A DNA stretch of 64,000 nt from Hemicordylus capensis (GCF_027244095.1 NC_069660.1:140295834-140359833), one strand, 5' to 3'. Positions 11,601 to 21,780 are shown, counted from the first letter of the stretch. Numbers and translations: made by a program. Notes: generated from the sequence alone by a model not told the origin.

Positions 11601-14600
11601 AAGCAAAACAAACCACAACTCAAGGAAGGAAGGCATCCAAGTTCTTCTCTTCTTATTCTGAGATTCAGCAAAACCAGATAGTTATAGCAGCAATAGCACA
11701 GAATATTATACTCAGTGCTCAGAAATGAAAACTACAAAATCAAATCTTCCTTCCTTTCCTGATGTATCGTCTTCTTCACGAGAGGCACAGTATAAGGCAG
11801 GCCTGTTCAACTTAGGCCCCCCAGCTGTTTTTGGACTACAACTCCCATAATCCCCAGCCATAGTGGCCAATAGCCAGGGATTATGGGAACTGTAGGCCAA
11901 CATCTGCAGGAGGGCCGAAGTTGAGCAGCCCTGGTTAAGGGCTCTCTGTGCCTCCTAGTCCCTTTGAATACATTTTGAAATTCCCTCCTTTTGTGTTCCA
12001 CTCTCCCTCCCCCTAGTCAATGGGATCACAGTTGCCCATGACAAAACTTGATTTTTATAACAAGTAAACCAAGAAGCAAGGAGATGGCAAACCAATCAGA
12101 AGCTTGTGCTAGAAAACCAACCAGCAAGGGAAAAACAGACCTCCAAAATGGTGATCAGAATGTAGAAACATTTCAATAGAAATGGGGTTGTTCTGTTCCA
12201 GGCTTGAAACATGCCCTTTATTTAAAGGGTGTTCTGTTTCGAGCTCGAAATGGCTCATTTTGAGTAAAAACATTTTGAGTAAAAACATTTTGCCATCAAA
12301 ATTTTCTGCACATTCCAAGTCTTGAGCAAGCACAGAATCAGGATATCAGCTACCAACTTTACTTCACTCCCTACAAATCCAATATGGCTTCCAAAAACAA
12401 TACATACGTTGAGTAAAAATGCTATTAAATAGTCACCACATCAACATACATATCGGCCATATGTTATCTTGCCAAGAGGGGATTTTTGCTGAGAAACCAA
12501 CATGGGGGAACAGCCAAAGCTCACCTCCTTCAGCACTATAGACCCAGTCTGAATCTTTCTCCATGGCTGCTGCTATTCTCTGTTTCTTAACTACAGGAGA
12601 TCTGTTCACAGGCCTACTGTGTCATGCTTAGTAATGCCTTCTACCAGAGAACTTTCTTTGTCCTGCTACCTAAGATGATATTAACTGGAGATGCTAAGAA
12701 CTCAATCTGGGACTTCAGCATACAAAGCATGAGCTGTACCATTGAGTAACAGACCCTCTTTAGAGAAAATGTATGGTTATCTTAATGCTGGATCCATACA
12801 AGATTGTGGTTAGGGAGCAGAAGAGTGATGGCAGGTTTGTCATGACTGAGATGCTAACAGACACTGTACCTACTTTAAAATTCAATAACAATAGGGGGAA
12901 AACCCTTCCTAATGTGATTTTATGTTCAGAATCAAAATGATTTTCTTATTCTGTTCCCCCCCCCTTCTTTTCATGGTGTACTGAGCTGCTATACTTGCAA
13001 TTTAGCACTTACTGTTAGTAGGTATTCTATAATATACTATAATATACCATAGAATATATTATATTCTATAATATACCAGAAAGCTGCCTTATGCCAAGTC
13101 AGACCATTGGTTCATCTAACACAGTATGGCAGCGGCTTCTCCAAGGTTGCAGACAGGAGTCTCTTTCAGCACTATCTTGGAGATGTCAGGGATAGAGCTT
13201 GGAACCTTCTGCATGCTAACATGCTGGTGCTCTTCCAAGAGAGGCCCCATCCCCTAAGGGGAATATCTTACAGTGCTCACACATGTAATCTCCCATTCAA
13301 ATGCAAACGAGGGTAGACCCCACTTAGCAAAGGGTAGGGGACCATTCATGCTGGCTAGCACAAGACCAGCTCATACCCCTGCTAATTAAGCAAAGGGGCA
13401 TCTTTTAAAAGTGGTGATTCTCATTATTTAGCAGAGGGAGAGCAACTGTCCCTATCCATCCCCAGCACAGCATCCCTCCAGTGGCTGTTGCTAGTGTATG
13501 CCTTGTCTTTCTTTTCACATAGTGAGCCCTTTGGGGACAGGGAGCCATTTTATTTATTTATTTATATCTGTGTAAATTGCTTTGGAATTTTAATTGAAAA
13601 GCGGTATATAAATATTCGTTGTGTTGTATTGTATTGTATGGTCAATATTTTTATTGTAGGGCTCCAAAGAAACTGTGGCCCTCCACCTCATATTAGAAAT
13701 GCAATGGCTGCTGGCTCTCAAAGGCAAGATTTCCCATCTGGTTCCACTGTGATCTATATATGCTACAGAATGTATGAAATGGAAGGCACTCCTCTTGCGA
13801 TGTGTTCAGATGGTCAGTGGGTAGGTGTGCCCAGATGTCATGGTATGTATCAAATCTATAACTCATTTATTTTCTTTACTGTTAGCAAAATGACCCTTAT
13901 TATGAGGAAAGAAGGATGAGAGGCAGGAGGGCTTGTATACGGCAAAGACCCCAGCATAATATGGGAGAGGAAAATTGCATTAGTTGATGGTATTCCTGTC
14001 AGCAGGGCTGGGCCAGCCACTGTAACTGGCTATGGGTGGGATTTGCCCTCACTCTGACAGTGTTGTCAAGTACAGCGCTCTACATTGCCCCAGAAAAGCA
14101 AGTGGCAATCATTCACTTACACCGGAGGTAGGAAACGTATGTCCTTGCTTACACTATTAGGTGGAGGCTAACCTTGGTTCCTGCTCCTTATTACCATAAT
14201 GGCAGAAATCCGTAGCTTGAATTCACTGTTGGCTTTCAGGAGAGCCCTGTTTGGCCTGGCCGTCCAGGGTTTTTAAACTGTTCAAAAAGTTTTAATTGTT
14301 AGTGGTTTTATGCTGTTTTTAAATTGTTCTGTAATGATTGTTTTTAAAAGGATTGGTTTGTGGGTTTTATTTTTATTGTTGTGCACCACCCAGAGCTGTT
14401 TGGATGAGGTGGTATATAAATGTAATAACTAACTAACTAACCAACCACTGCAACGGTGGCTGTGGCAAGCTGCACAGCCACAGACTGGGTCTTGTGTCTT
14501 AGGCTGGATTCACACAGTCATAAGGTTAAAAGGTCAATCAAGATGAGTGAACTTGGTGGAGCAGATTGTAAGTACCTAGAATTTCGAGGCAATACTGATC

Positions 14601-16233
14601 AAACCACTCTCTTTAACCAGCATTTAATCAGGATAGATAAGTAGGATGCTAATAAACCAGAGCGGTTTGACCAGAATTCCCCTGAAATTCTGGGTTCCCA
14701 CAACCTGCTTCACGGGGCTCACTAACCCCGATTAATCTTTTAACCAGGATCTTTGTGGTTGTGTGGCCCCGGCTTAGTCATATTTGAGTATAAGAAGGTT
14801 TGTAATCTTACAGATACAGCTATTCCAGCAAAGGCCCATCATTATGACTGTGTTGTGGGTGTTGTGCTCCCAAGGGTTGCTGCCCGCTTGACAAGATCAT
14901 TGGTGGTGGCTCTGCACTGCATACTGATGGTGAGGGAGGCTTGGCTGTCGAGCATTCAGGACAAGGGATTTATTTATTTATTTATTTAACTACATACAAA
15001 GGCAGCCCCAGAGCGCATTGCAATAGTCAAGCCGGGAGGTTACCAGCTGATGCACCACTGCTTTGAGGTCATCCTCTTCAAGGAATGAGCTCAGCTGTCG
15101 AATCAGCTGGAGCTGATAGAAAGCACTCCTGGCCATGGCCTCCACCTGAGATACCAGGATGAGGCCTGGGTCCAGGAGAACTCCCAAGCTGCACACCTGC
15201 TCCTTCCTGTGGAGTGTAACCCCATCTAGCACAGGAAGATCTAACTCACCCCTCAGATTCTGAGCCCCCGCAATAGCAATAGCACTTACATTTATATACC
15301 GCTCTATAGCTGAAGCTCTCTAAGCGGTTTACAATGATTTAGCATATTGCCCCCAACATTCTGGGTCCTCATTTTACCGAACATCAAAATACTCCAAGGC
15401 CTTTTGAAATCCTACTGGATCAAGCAGCCTTTTTGGATGAACCATCCTAACAGGTCCACCACCCCTGCAGGGGTGGATTGCAGCTGTGAAACCAACCTTA
15501 ACCAGGTAGTGGTCTGTCCATGACAATGGGGAAACAACAGGACCCCCCACCCACGGATCCGAACAAAAGACCAAATCGAGTGCATGGCCGGCAACATGAG
15601 TTGGTTCAGCAACTAAGTGGAATAGGCCCATAGTTGTCATGGCTGCTATGAACTCCTGAGCCACACCAGACAAGCCAGCCCCAAAGTGGATATTGAAATC
15701 CCGCAGCACAAATAGTCTAGGAGACTCCAACACCAACTCCGTGACCAGCTCCGTCAGCTCAGTTAGGGAGTCAGTTGGGCAGCGGGGTGGACGATACACC
15801 AACAGAATCCCCAATCTATCCCTAGTTCCCAGCCTTTAAAATATGCACTCATTATAAGTCAACTGTCTCACAGGGGCCTTCTCAGTCATTGCCCCCAGGC
15901 TTTGGAATGCTCTCCTGGCTGGCATCCGCTCCTCAGTCTTCATCACAGTTTTAGAAAACAAGTTAAAGCGTGGCTCTTCACCCAGGCTTTTATATGAGAG
16001 AACTGTTTTGTTGCTGTTGCCGCTTTGTGTCTTGTGTGTTACTGTTTTGCTTTATATAGGTTTTTAAACTTTTAAATAGAGATATATTATATTTATATTT
16101 TATATTTGGACTTTTAATTTGTATTTTAATTGTGTATTATTTTAATTATACTGCAAACCACTTTGGAATTATTGTAATGAAAAGTGGTATAGAAGTTAAA
16201 CAATCAATTAGTCATTTCTCAGCCTTTTGGCTA

Positions 16234-16292
<59 letters not shown>

Positions 16293-17957
16293 CTATCAGT
16301 CAGTCAGGTTTTCCCTCTGTCTGCCACCCTGGGAATAAATTCCAACAAGCAGTAAGGGATGACCTTTGGACATCTTTAGGCATGTTGCTTCTCTTCAGCT
16401 TGGGGCCTAATGGGGAAGAATGCCCACTTTCATTATAAAAAACCATGGAGTAGTGTTGGAGAAGGAATTTGCTTCAAAGGATGTGTGCCTTTGGGCATGC
16501 ATCCTATGAGCCTAATTCCTACTCCCAGGATCCTTTGAGCAGAAAGGCAGAATGCCCCTTTGCAGTTTCTGATGAAATAAGTCCTCTGAGGCCAATTCTC
16601 TGATTCCCCCCGCTTTAACTGTGATTTCCCTCACCACACCGGTCCCCATTTGTATGGCGCTCTGTGCAAAAACAGTTTCCCAATAATGCCTTCTTGTGTT
16701 GTGATAAACTTTAATAATAAAAAGCCTACTTTTTCTTTTAAAATGGCACTGTCACAGTTTAATATCACCAGATTTCAATCCCATTGCTTCTTGATACGTG
16801 AAAAACCTTTTTAAAGGCTGATCTCCCTATAAAAAGAGGAACATGAAAACATAAGAATAGCCCTGCTGGATCAGGCCCAAGGCCTATCTAGTCCAGCACC
16901 CTGTTTTAACAGATGGCCCAACAGATGCCTCCGGGGAGCCCACAGGCAAGAGGTGAGGACATGCTTTCTCCCTTACTGTTGCTCCCCTGCAACTGGTATC
17001 GAGAGGCATCTTGCCTCTGAGGCTGGAGGTGGTTTGGCTTATGATTTGGCTTAGCCTTCTGCTTTATTTGCCCCACCTCACTTCCCCCCACCCCCAGTGC
17101 TTATCATGTTTGTCAGCACTAATGTTTGTTCAGAGCTTTATTTTCTTTTTTAAAAAAGGTTTGCCCATTATTTACTTAAATGTTGAAATCGGGTCTGATA
17201 AGGGAGGGGAGGTCATTACTTTATTGACACTAGAACTGGCCAGCACTGTGCAAATCTGATTTCTGCTCTATACTAGAATAACAGGTACCTTCTGAAACCG
17301 ATCTGTGAAAAAGAGCTATGTGTGTATCAAGAGAGATGTTGAGTGCATTTGCACAGTGGGATTGCTGGTGAACAGAAGAGCATGTTTTCACCCTAAAATG
17401 TCTAAATGAGATTTCATACGTCAATTTCCATTCTCCCAGAATGTCAGGAAGTGACCCTAAAGCGAGACTTTTCCAAATTTTGGCTCAGCACATTGTGATG
17501 CAAAGTGAATGTAAAGAAGACCTGATAGAGCATTTAGGTATTTATCTTAGTAGCCTAAAATTAGGCCAAAAGCTACAGTGAACAGCAGGTATCACAACTC
17601 CAACTGATGTGATTGACCAAGTAATTGTTCATTAACTTGTATGGCCTGTGCATTACATCCTAGGTTTTTGCTATCTGGCCTCTAACAGTTTAAAAGGGTT
17701 TTAACAGCTAAAAGCTGCCAGATTAATGTATAAATGGTGAGTAATATTTGCTTTTTCCAGCGACCTGTCGATCAGATGACCTGGAAATGGAGCACAATAA
17801 TATACAGGTGAAATGGGTAACTAAGTCAACATCCATGACGGCATCGGACTATTGGATGGAGTTTGAATGTAAAAGGGGATTTCGCAAGGATCCGTTGTCA
17901 CCTCCTTTTGTAAAACAATGCTTATCAGGACCATGGGTATATCCAAGGTGTATATAA
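5616..17957 (+). CDS. Gene 1: two-CCP factor H-related protein (join 5616-5676, 13660-13842, 17761-17957)
   Basis: The three exons join in phase 1 at both junctions to give 146 aa: a signal peptide of about 20 residues, one CCP19-like domain and one CCP20-like domain ending in a stop. Factor H family proteins are secreted plasma proteins, and the last two CCPs of mammalian factor H bind C3b/C3d and surface polyanions. This product would keep only that recognition end, so it might compete with factor H; that role is inferred from the family. Human CFHR proteins have four to nine CCPs, so two is unusually short. I read both introns and found no other intact CCP exon, only one unrelated splice-competent 63-bp exon at 9648-9710. 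Introns of about 8 kb and 3.9 kb are filled with repeats. The gene could be a fast-evolving relative or a recent loss product. The exon structure looks reliable; expression is not shown. Confidence 0.72.
5690..7080. other. Gene 1 intron 1, left part
   Basis: No CCP exon is seen. The stretch from about 6480 to 6900 looks like an old interspersed repeat but I cannot name it. Open frames lack family motifs. Confidence 0.35.
7085..7540. repeat. Degenerate CA-rich low-complexity tract
   Basis: About 450 bases dominated by ACACA and CACAAA words, likely an expanded and decayed (CA)n microsatellite in intron 1 of gene 1. Long cysteine- and valine-rich frames on the minus strand here are artefacts of the repeat. 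Confidence 0.8.
7560..9640. other. Gene 1 intron 1, middle part; unclassified
   Basis: Open frames of 90 to 170 codons overlap on both strands around 7900-9450 but none shows a recognisable domain. The texture (several overlapping medium frames) suggests an old transposon remnant, which I could not identify. Confidence 0.3.
9648..9710 (+). CDS. Possible extra in-frame mini-exon in gene 1 intron 1
   Basis: A strong pyrimidine tract and acceptor (CTCTCCCCATCAACTCCAG) is followed by a 63-bp open stretch and the strong donor A|GTAAGTTG. It is phase 1-1, so it could be spliced between exon 1 and exon 2 without breaking the frame, adding 21 residues (VFQGQAPVFTGQELQTSWKD then S). It has no cysteine and is not a CCP. 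It sits just before a SINE (9787). It could be a cryptic exon, a real linker exon or chance; only transcript data can tell. Confidence 0.3.
9787..10018 (+). mobile_element. tRNA-derived squamate SINE (Sauria-like)
   Basis: Same family as the copy at 3855: GAGCCAGCGTGGTGTAGTGG head, box B GAGTTCAAATCC, CTCCTTGGAGGAAGAGTGGG end and an (AAAT)n tail. It lies in intron 1 of gene 1, 76 bases after the possible mini-exon. Confidence 0.87.
10020..11790. other. Gene 1 intron 1; no exon seen
   Basis: Contains short CT/CA-rich runs (10700-10760, 10918-10930) but no classifiable element or CCP exon. Confidence 0.35.
11798..11933. mobile_element. hAT-like MITE
   Basis: 136 bp with terminal inverted repeats CAGGCCTGTTCAACTTAGGC and its complement at the right end, and an internal ACTACAACTCCCATAATCCC palindrome. 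Flanks GTATAAGG and GTTAAGGG could be a decayed 8-bp target duplication, the hAT signature. Confidence 0.65.
11940..13070. other. Gene 1 intron 1, right part; no exon seen
   Basis: Includes a small palindrome near 12215-12260 and an AT-rich TATAATATACC repeat at 13025-13080. No coding signal is visible. Confidence 0.35.
13078..13400 (-). mobile_element. 5S/tRNA-type chimeric SINE, minus orientation
   Basis: Reads in reverse: the 3' body (AGGCAGCTTC-type end, CTGACTTGGC, GAGACTCCTGTCTGCAACCT) then the tRNA-like and 5S-like head, ending near 13371-13400. See the copy at 36296-36600 for the forward layout. Confidence 0.7.
13405..13650 (+). mobile_element. Unnamed SINE-like repeat (family C)
   Basis: About 245 bp containing AGTGGTGATTCTC, CAGCATCCCTCCAGTGGCTG, GAGCCCTTTGGGGACAGGGA and an AAGCGGTATATAAATATTCG end. 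Inverted copies occur at 33445-33720 and 43818-44075 and another direct copy at 36780-37015. Its tail runs up to the acceptor of gene 1 exon 2. Confidence 0.65.
13660..13842 (+). CDS. Gene 1 exon 2: CCP19-like sushi domain
   Basis: A 183-bp phase 1-1 exon with acceptor TTTTTATTGTAG and donor G|GTATGT. It encodes one full CCP domain: the four conserved cysteines (NCGPPP, YICYRM, AMCSDG, PRCHG), a Tyr near the second Cys, and the conserved Trp in GQWVGVP. The N-terminal CGPPP and the C-terminal C-x-x-G-Q-W pattern match CCP19 of mammalian factor H better than other CCPs. The acceptor sits just after a SINE-like repeat (13405-13650), so that insertion ends only bases from the splice site and may include its pyrimidine tract. 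Confidence 0.88.
14207..14450 (+). mobile_element. L2 LINE 3' end
   Basis: The L2-type 3' end has AGGAGAGCCCTGTTTGGCC, then CACCCAGAGCTGTTTGGATG and GTATATAAATG, finishing in a (CTAA)n tail. Heavily 5' truncated. Confidence 0.6.
14501..14774. mobile_element. MITE with diverged terminal inverted repeats
   Basis: The left end GGCTGGATTCACACAGTC and the right end GTTGTGTGGCCCCGGCTTAG are rough inverted copies, as are the inner ATAAGGTTAAAAGGTCAATC and GATTAATCTTTTAACCAGGA. Family not identified. Confidence 0.45.
14976..15840 (-). mobile_element. L2 LINE fragment inserted in reverse, carrying a SINE piece
   Basis: Minus-strand frames show L2 reverse transcriptase C-terminal sequence (LGVLLDPGLILVSQVEAMAR, TSRLDYCNALW) at 14990-15232 and L2 endonuclease sequence (RDFNIHFGAG, HALDLVFCSD) at 15374-15814. 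A reverse SINE tail (15271-15380) lies between them. Most of the reverse transcriptase is missing. Confidence 0.72.
15271..15380 (-). mobile_element. tRNA-derived SINE type B, 3' part
   Basis: The reverse complement has GGTAAAATGAGGACCCAGAA, GGGGGCAATATGC, GTAAACCGCTTAGAGAGCTT and GCGGTATATAAATGTAAGTG, the same order as the full-length copy at 57883-58131. Confidence 0.8.
16211..16236 (+). pseudogene. U2 snRNA 5'-end fragment
   Basis: TTTCTCAGCCTTTTGGCTAA and flanking bases match the 5' end of vertebrate U2 snRNA at 22 of 26 positions by eye. The U2 identity is then lost in a (GT)n run, after which GTATCTATCAG loosely resembles the next U2 segment. A retropseudogene fragment, not a working snRNA. 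Confidence 0.5.
16237..16292. repeat. (GT)n microsatellite
   Basis: About 50 bases of GT dinucleotide in gene 1 intron 2. It may have expanded from a GTGTAG-like part of the U2 fragment next to it. Confidence 0.9.
16842..17040 (-). mobile_element. CR1 LINE 3' end
   Basis: Reverse copy of the CR1 3' region seen at 42150-42350: CCCTGCTGGATCAGGCCCAA, CCCCTGCAACTGGTATCGAG and GCATCTTGCCTCTGAGGCTG. Inserted in gene 1 intron 2. Confidence 0.8.
17761..17957 (+). CDS. Gene 1 exon 3: CCP20-like terminal sushi domain with stop
   Basis: The acceptor TTTGCTTTTTCCAG opens a phase-1 exon that ends in TAA at 17955-17957, one codon after the fourth cysteine. Four cysteines are present (ATCRSD, FECKRGF, KQCLSG, PRCI). 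The stretch NNIQVKW followed by FECKRGFRK lines up with human factor H CCP20, whose matching parts are NIALRW and VEFVCKRGYR. A stop right after the last Cys is also how human factor H ends. No AATAAA signal is visible in the next few hundred bases, so the 3' end of the transcript is not defined. Confidence 0.87.
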
Positions 17958-18084
17958 ACAAGTGAGTATTTTCAGAGAATTCAAAATACATATGTTAGTT
18001 GTTACCAACAATTCTGGAGCTTGCTCAGACAAGAGTCTGATATTATAAACTTTTGGTATTAGGAATGTCTGTGGTTATTTAGAA

Positions 18085-18830
18085 ATGTCCTGGTTATTAA
18101 GCCTGTGCAAATTCAGTTTTGAAAATTTGGATTTGATCTGAAATCGCCCACAATCAGTAAAATCTGAATCTGATTTTAAAAAAATTAAAAATTGGATCAG
18201 TAAAGTCAGAATTAATTCCAAAGATTCAAATTAATTTCAGAAATAGTTAGGAAATTGGAATTACTATTAATTAATTAATTTAATTGGAATTAGAAAATTT
18301 TGGAATTACCAAACTGGAATAGAATTTCCCTCATAGAACTGAATGGGGAAATCAAAAGAAATTCACTAAAATCACCAGTTGGTCCTAGAGCCTTGAAACT
18401 TGCCACACATGTGGAGAAGGGGGCAAGGACCCCCTCTAGTGAATTTAAAGAGAATGGTCAATCCCTGGACTTTCAGTCAATTTCTGAATATTTTGTTTTA
18501 AAATGGCTAAAAATCTGGCTTGCTTCAAGTCTGAAATTTACAAAAACATCTGAAACTGAAGACCCTCCTTGGACCATCATTCCACTAGTATGTAGAGTAA
18601 TCTGCCCTTTTCCTTCATCAAAAGGGGTAACAGCATGTCCCTCCCCTACTTTTATATTTTTGGAATGGATGGACATACAGTTATGAAATCTGGCAAAGCT
18701 GTGGGTCAATCCCCTGATTTTTGGTGAATGTTTGAAATTTTTATTTTAAAATGGCTAAAATAGTGAAATCATTTGGACCAGGCAAGGGAGAGATGTAGGA
18801 ATGTCTCTGCTCTCCTTAAATGTGTGAATC
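18085..18830 (+). mobile_element. Possible hAT relative with AAGCCTGTGCA end
   Basis: Begins like the TAGGCCTGTGCA element at 26509 and has related internal blocks (GGTCCTAGAGCCTTGAAACT, TTTAAAATGGCTAAAA twice). I cannot place the right end with confidence. It starts 130 bases after the gene 1 stop. Confidence 0.35.
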
Positions 18831-18879
18831 GTGCCATATTTACACAGGATTCAATCAGCCTGGTGCAAATATTCATCTA

Positions 18880-19075
18880 AACATACAAAGTTTCCTTCTA
18901 CTGAATCAGGCTATTGATCTGCTTAGCTCAATATTATCCATAGGGACTGAGAGCAGTTCTCCAAGATTTAAGATAAGAGTTTTTGTCCAGCCCCATCTGG
19001 AGATGCCAGAAATTGAACAAAGGACCTCCTGCATGCAAAGCATGTAGCCTCCTACTGAGTGATAGTTCCTCTTTC
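18880..19075 (-). mobile_element. tRNA-headed SINE, minus orientation, partial
   Basis: The reverse strand gives a tRNA-like head (box A near 19050, GCTTTGCATGCAGGAGGTCC, box B-like sequence) followed by the common SINE body. Part of the body is diverged. Confidence 0.65.
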
Positions 19076-19344
19076 CCAAATATTGTGTTGAACATATGAA
19101 GCTGCCTTCTGCCAAGTCAGAACATTGGTTCACCTAGGTCAGTATTGTCCACACAAACTGACAGTGGTTCTCCAGGGCTTCATGGAGAAGAGCTGATCTT
19201 GTGGAAGTGAGGATGTATTGTTCCCTTTGCTAAGCAGAGTCTGCTCTGGTTTGTGTTTGAATGAGTGACTACATGAGAACACTGTCTGCTGTAAGAGATT
19301 CCCCTTATGGGCTGTAAGCTTAGTGGTAGAACATGTGCTTGCAT

Positions 19345-21238
19345 CAGGGGCGTTAACGATAGGGGGGGCACATGCCCCAGGCGCCACTTGGCAGGGGGCG
19401 CCAAAAAGTGCCCCCGCCTATCCCCAGCGTTTGCCAAAAAAAATTTTTTTTCGATTTTTTTTTCCAGAGCAGTCCCCCTCCCCCCTCCCCCGGTCCCGGC
19501 ACCACCCGCCCGCCGAGTGCAGCAGCAGAGCGACGCCAAGGCCTGCCTTCTGGCCCGGCGTCGCTTACCAACTAAGGCGCGCCTGCGCAGTTCATAGTTA
19601 TGCCCTGTCCACGCCAAACAAGCAGGGCGGGCAGACGCGCAGGCAGGCAAGCAAGCAGCCGCCAGCCGTTCCTGCTCAGGCATGGATAATGCATACCTCC
19701 CCACACCACTCCCACACGCAGCCTCGCATACCCAGTGACGCCAAAGGGAGCCCCGGCTTGGCCGTCATTTGGAAGGGACTTGTTGTGCTACAGCGTCTCT
19801 CGGGGGTAAGCGCCGCCGCTGCAGGGCTGAAGGGCTTGCTGTGAGTCGGATGCGGGTGGGGCGGGGGGAGGGTGGCGGCAGGCAAACACACACAAAGGCG
19901 GGGCAGGAAGAGACGGAGTGGAGGGACATATTTGGCTGCAGTGCTCTTGGGACTCTTGTCTTCAAAGAAGTCTCAAACTGAATGTGTACCCGGAGAGCAC
20001 TCAGGTGGGGGGTGGGCTGCGTTTACGTGGAGTGTGAGCGGCAAACCTCCAAGGATGATGACGAGACAGCTCTTCAGGGGAAGCAAACTCTTTTGATGCT
20101 GCTCTGGTGGAAGTTAGCCCGCTTGTAGAGTGGACTCAAGGTGTGCTGCTTTGATTTCCTTCCCCCCTCTACACAAGGAAATGCTGTGTTGCCTTTAGCA
20201 CATGTTTTATTGAAAGGAAGGCTGGGGGAGTTTGCCTGTTGCGTATTTTGGGAGGCTCTGTGGTTTTATTATTTAAAGATGAGAGGCAAAGTAAGAGGCA
20301 GGATCTCTCACAGTATAAGAGACTCTGAAAATGACTGCCTGGTGTGCCCTGCCCTGCCTAAATATTGACAAGTAGCATATTCTAAATAAAAGGTGTTCTT
20401 GGTGTCATTTGTGAAAACATCCTTCCTGTTGGAGAGGATTCCCTGCAGAGCATAGGGGTTTCTTAAGGCTTCAAGCTAGTACACACGTAGAGGGAAAGGG
20501 GTTATGTTGAATTCAGTGCAACTTGCTTCCAAGTGAACATGTGTAGAACTTGATTCTGTGAGCATCATAAATGTGTATAATGTAAATATGAGAGAGAAAC
20601 AGAATAATTTAAAACAAATCAAATCCATATTCTAGCCATAATAGGTTACATTCATTTTATAAATGTGGAGATATTGGAAACGATTTTAATTGCTTTTGAA
20701 AATGGCCTAACTTTGCTTTAATCTTGACATCCAAGACTTGGCTTTTTGTAAGTAGGCGAATAGACAGTTCTGTTTAATCAAGTGACTGCATTGTTGTTGT
20801 TGTTGTTGTTGTTAAGACTTTTAGCTCAGGAGATGAGATGGGTGGGGGGGAGTGGGGATGGCTGGTGGCGAGCACAGCCTTAGGCGGGAAGTTTCTTATC
20901 GTGCAGACTCCAGTTTGCTGGAAAGATTCTAGTGAGGGGTGGCGGCGAGAGGGCTTTGCACGCCGCTGCTTGCTCAAAGTTTTTGCCTTGCCAGGCATTT
21001 GGCTGGGTAGCCGCCGCCCGCCGCTGCAGGGTGGAAGGAGGACCCCTGGCCCCTGCTCACCCGCCCCACCCGCGGATCACCCACACCACCAGCGAAGGGC
21101 AGCGGGGGGCGGGGCGGGGGGAGGCCGGTGGCGATAGCTGGAGTGTTCAGGGCTTGCCGCCGGGTGGGGCGCAATTTCAGAGGGGGGGCGCAATTTCAGT
21201 GCTTGCCCTGGGCGCTGTTTTCCCTAGTTACGCCTCTG
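19345..21238 (+). mobile_element. Non-autonomous hAT element, 1.9 kb
   Basis: Ends CAGGGGCGTTAACGATAG and CTAGTTACGCCTCTG are inverted copies, and the flanks GCTTGCAT at 19337-19344 and 21239-21246 are a perfect 8-bp target duplication. Inside are long GC-rich tracts and a (GTT)n run at 20792-20812, but no transposase frame. The 376-bp element at 21327 shares both ends, so it is probably a shorter member of the family. Confidence 0.87.
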
Positions 21239-21326
21239 GCTTGCATTCAGAAGACTCCCTGGCATCTCCATGACAGTAAGGCTGCGGGAGACTCTGGCCT
21301 GCGACCTTGGAGAGCTTCTGCCAGTC

Positions 21327-21702
21327 CAGAGGCGTAACTATAGGGGGGGCAGGGGGGGCACATGCCCCGGGCGCCATCTTTTCTGGTCACATGGGGGGCG
21401 CCGCCATGACCAATTTTTTTTTTAATTTTTTGTTAATACAAATGTTTCCTGCTCAGTGCAGCAGCGCTGCAGCAGTAAAGGGAGCGCGTCGGTGCCTCCT
21501 TCCCCACGAGCGGTCCCTTCCGCGCCGCCTGTGCCCCCCCCATTGCTTTGCTGGCACCTGGCGGCCAGTCAGTGGCCTGGCTTGGCGGCGGCGGCAGGCA
21601 CTTGTGAGGAAAAACCTAAGTATAATGTAGTATGTTGGGGGGGGGTGGGGGGCGCCATTTCAGTGCTTGCCCCGGGCGCCATTTTCCCTAGTTACGCCTC
21701 TG
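21327..21702 (+). mobile_element. Non-autonomous hAT element, 376 bp
   Basis: Terminal inverted repeats CAGAGGCGTAACTATAG / CCTAGTTACGCCTCTG with the perfect 8-bp target duplication TGCCAGTC at 21319-21326 and 21703-21710. Subterminal GGGCGCCAT blocks are also inverted. It sits 88 bases from the larger hAT in the same SINE. Confidence 0.92.
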
Positions 21703-21780
21703 TGCCAGTCAGAGGAGATAATACTGAGTTAGCTGGGCCAATGGCCTGACTTGGTATAAGGCAGCTTCCTATGTCCCTAT

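Larger units (their letters stand above)
14866..16210 (+). mobile_element. L2 LINE 3' end split by an insertion
   Basis: The L2 end runs from 14866 (CTCCCAAGGGTTGCTGCCCG) to about 14970 and resumes at about 15866 (GGGCCTTCTCAGTCATTGCC) to its A/T-rich tail. The uninterrupted order is seen in the copy at 38517-39005. The block between is an opposite-strand L2 fragment plus a SINE tail. Confidence 0.7.
19191..21780 (+). mobile_element. 5S/tRNA chimeric SINE interrupted by two hAT elements
   Basis: SINE segments at 19191-19344, 21239-21326 and 21703-21780 join into one copy. A 5S-like head (TTGCTAAGCAGAGTCTGCTC) is followed by a tRNA-like head (GGGCTGTAAGCTTAGTGGTA) and the common body ending in AAGGCAGCTTCCTATGTCCC. 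The two gaps are hAT elements with clean 8-bp target duplications. Confidence 0.8.

Noticed and set aside
17443-17535. Acceptor CATTCTCCCAG followed by ECQEVTLKRDFSKFWL in phase 1, possible decayed CCP
   Set aside because: Only the first Cys fits, a stop follows soon after, and no other CCP feature can be found.
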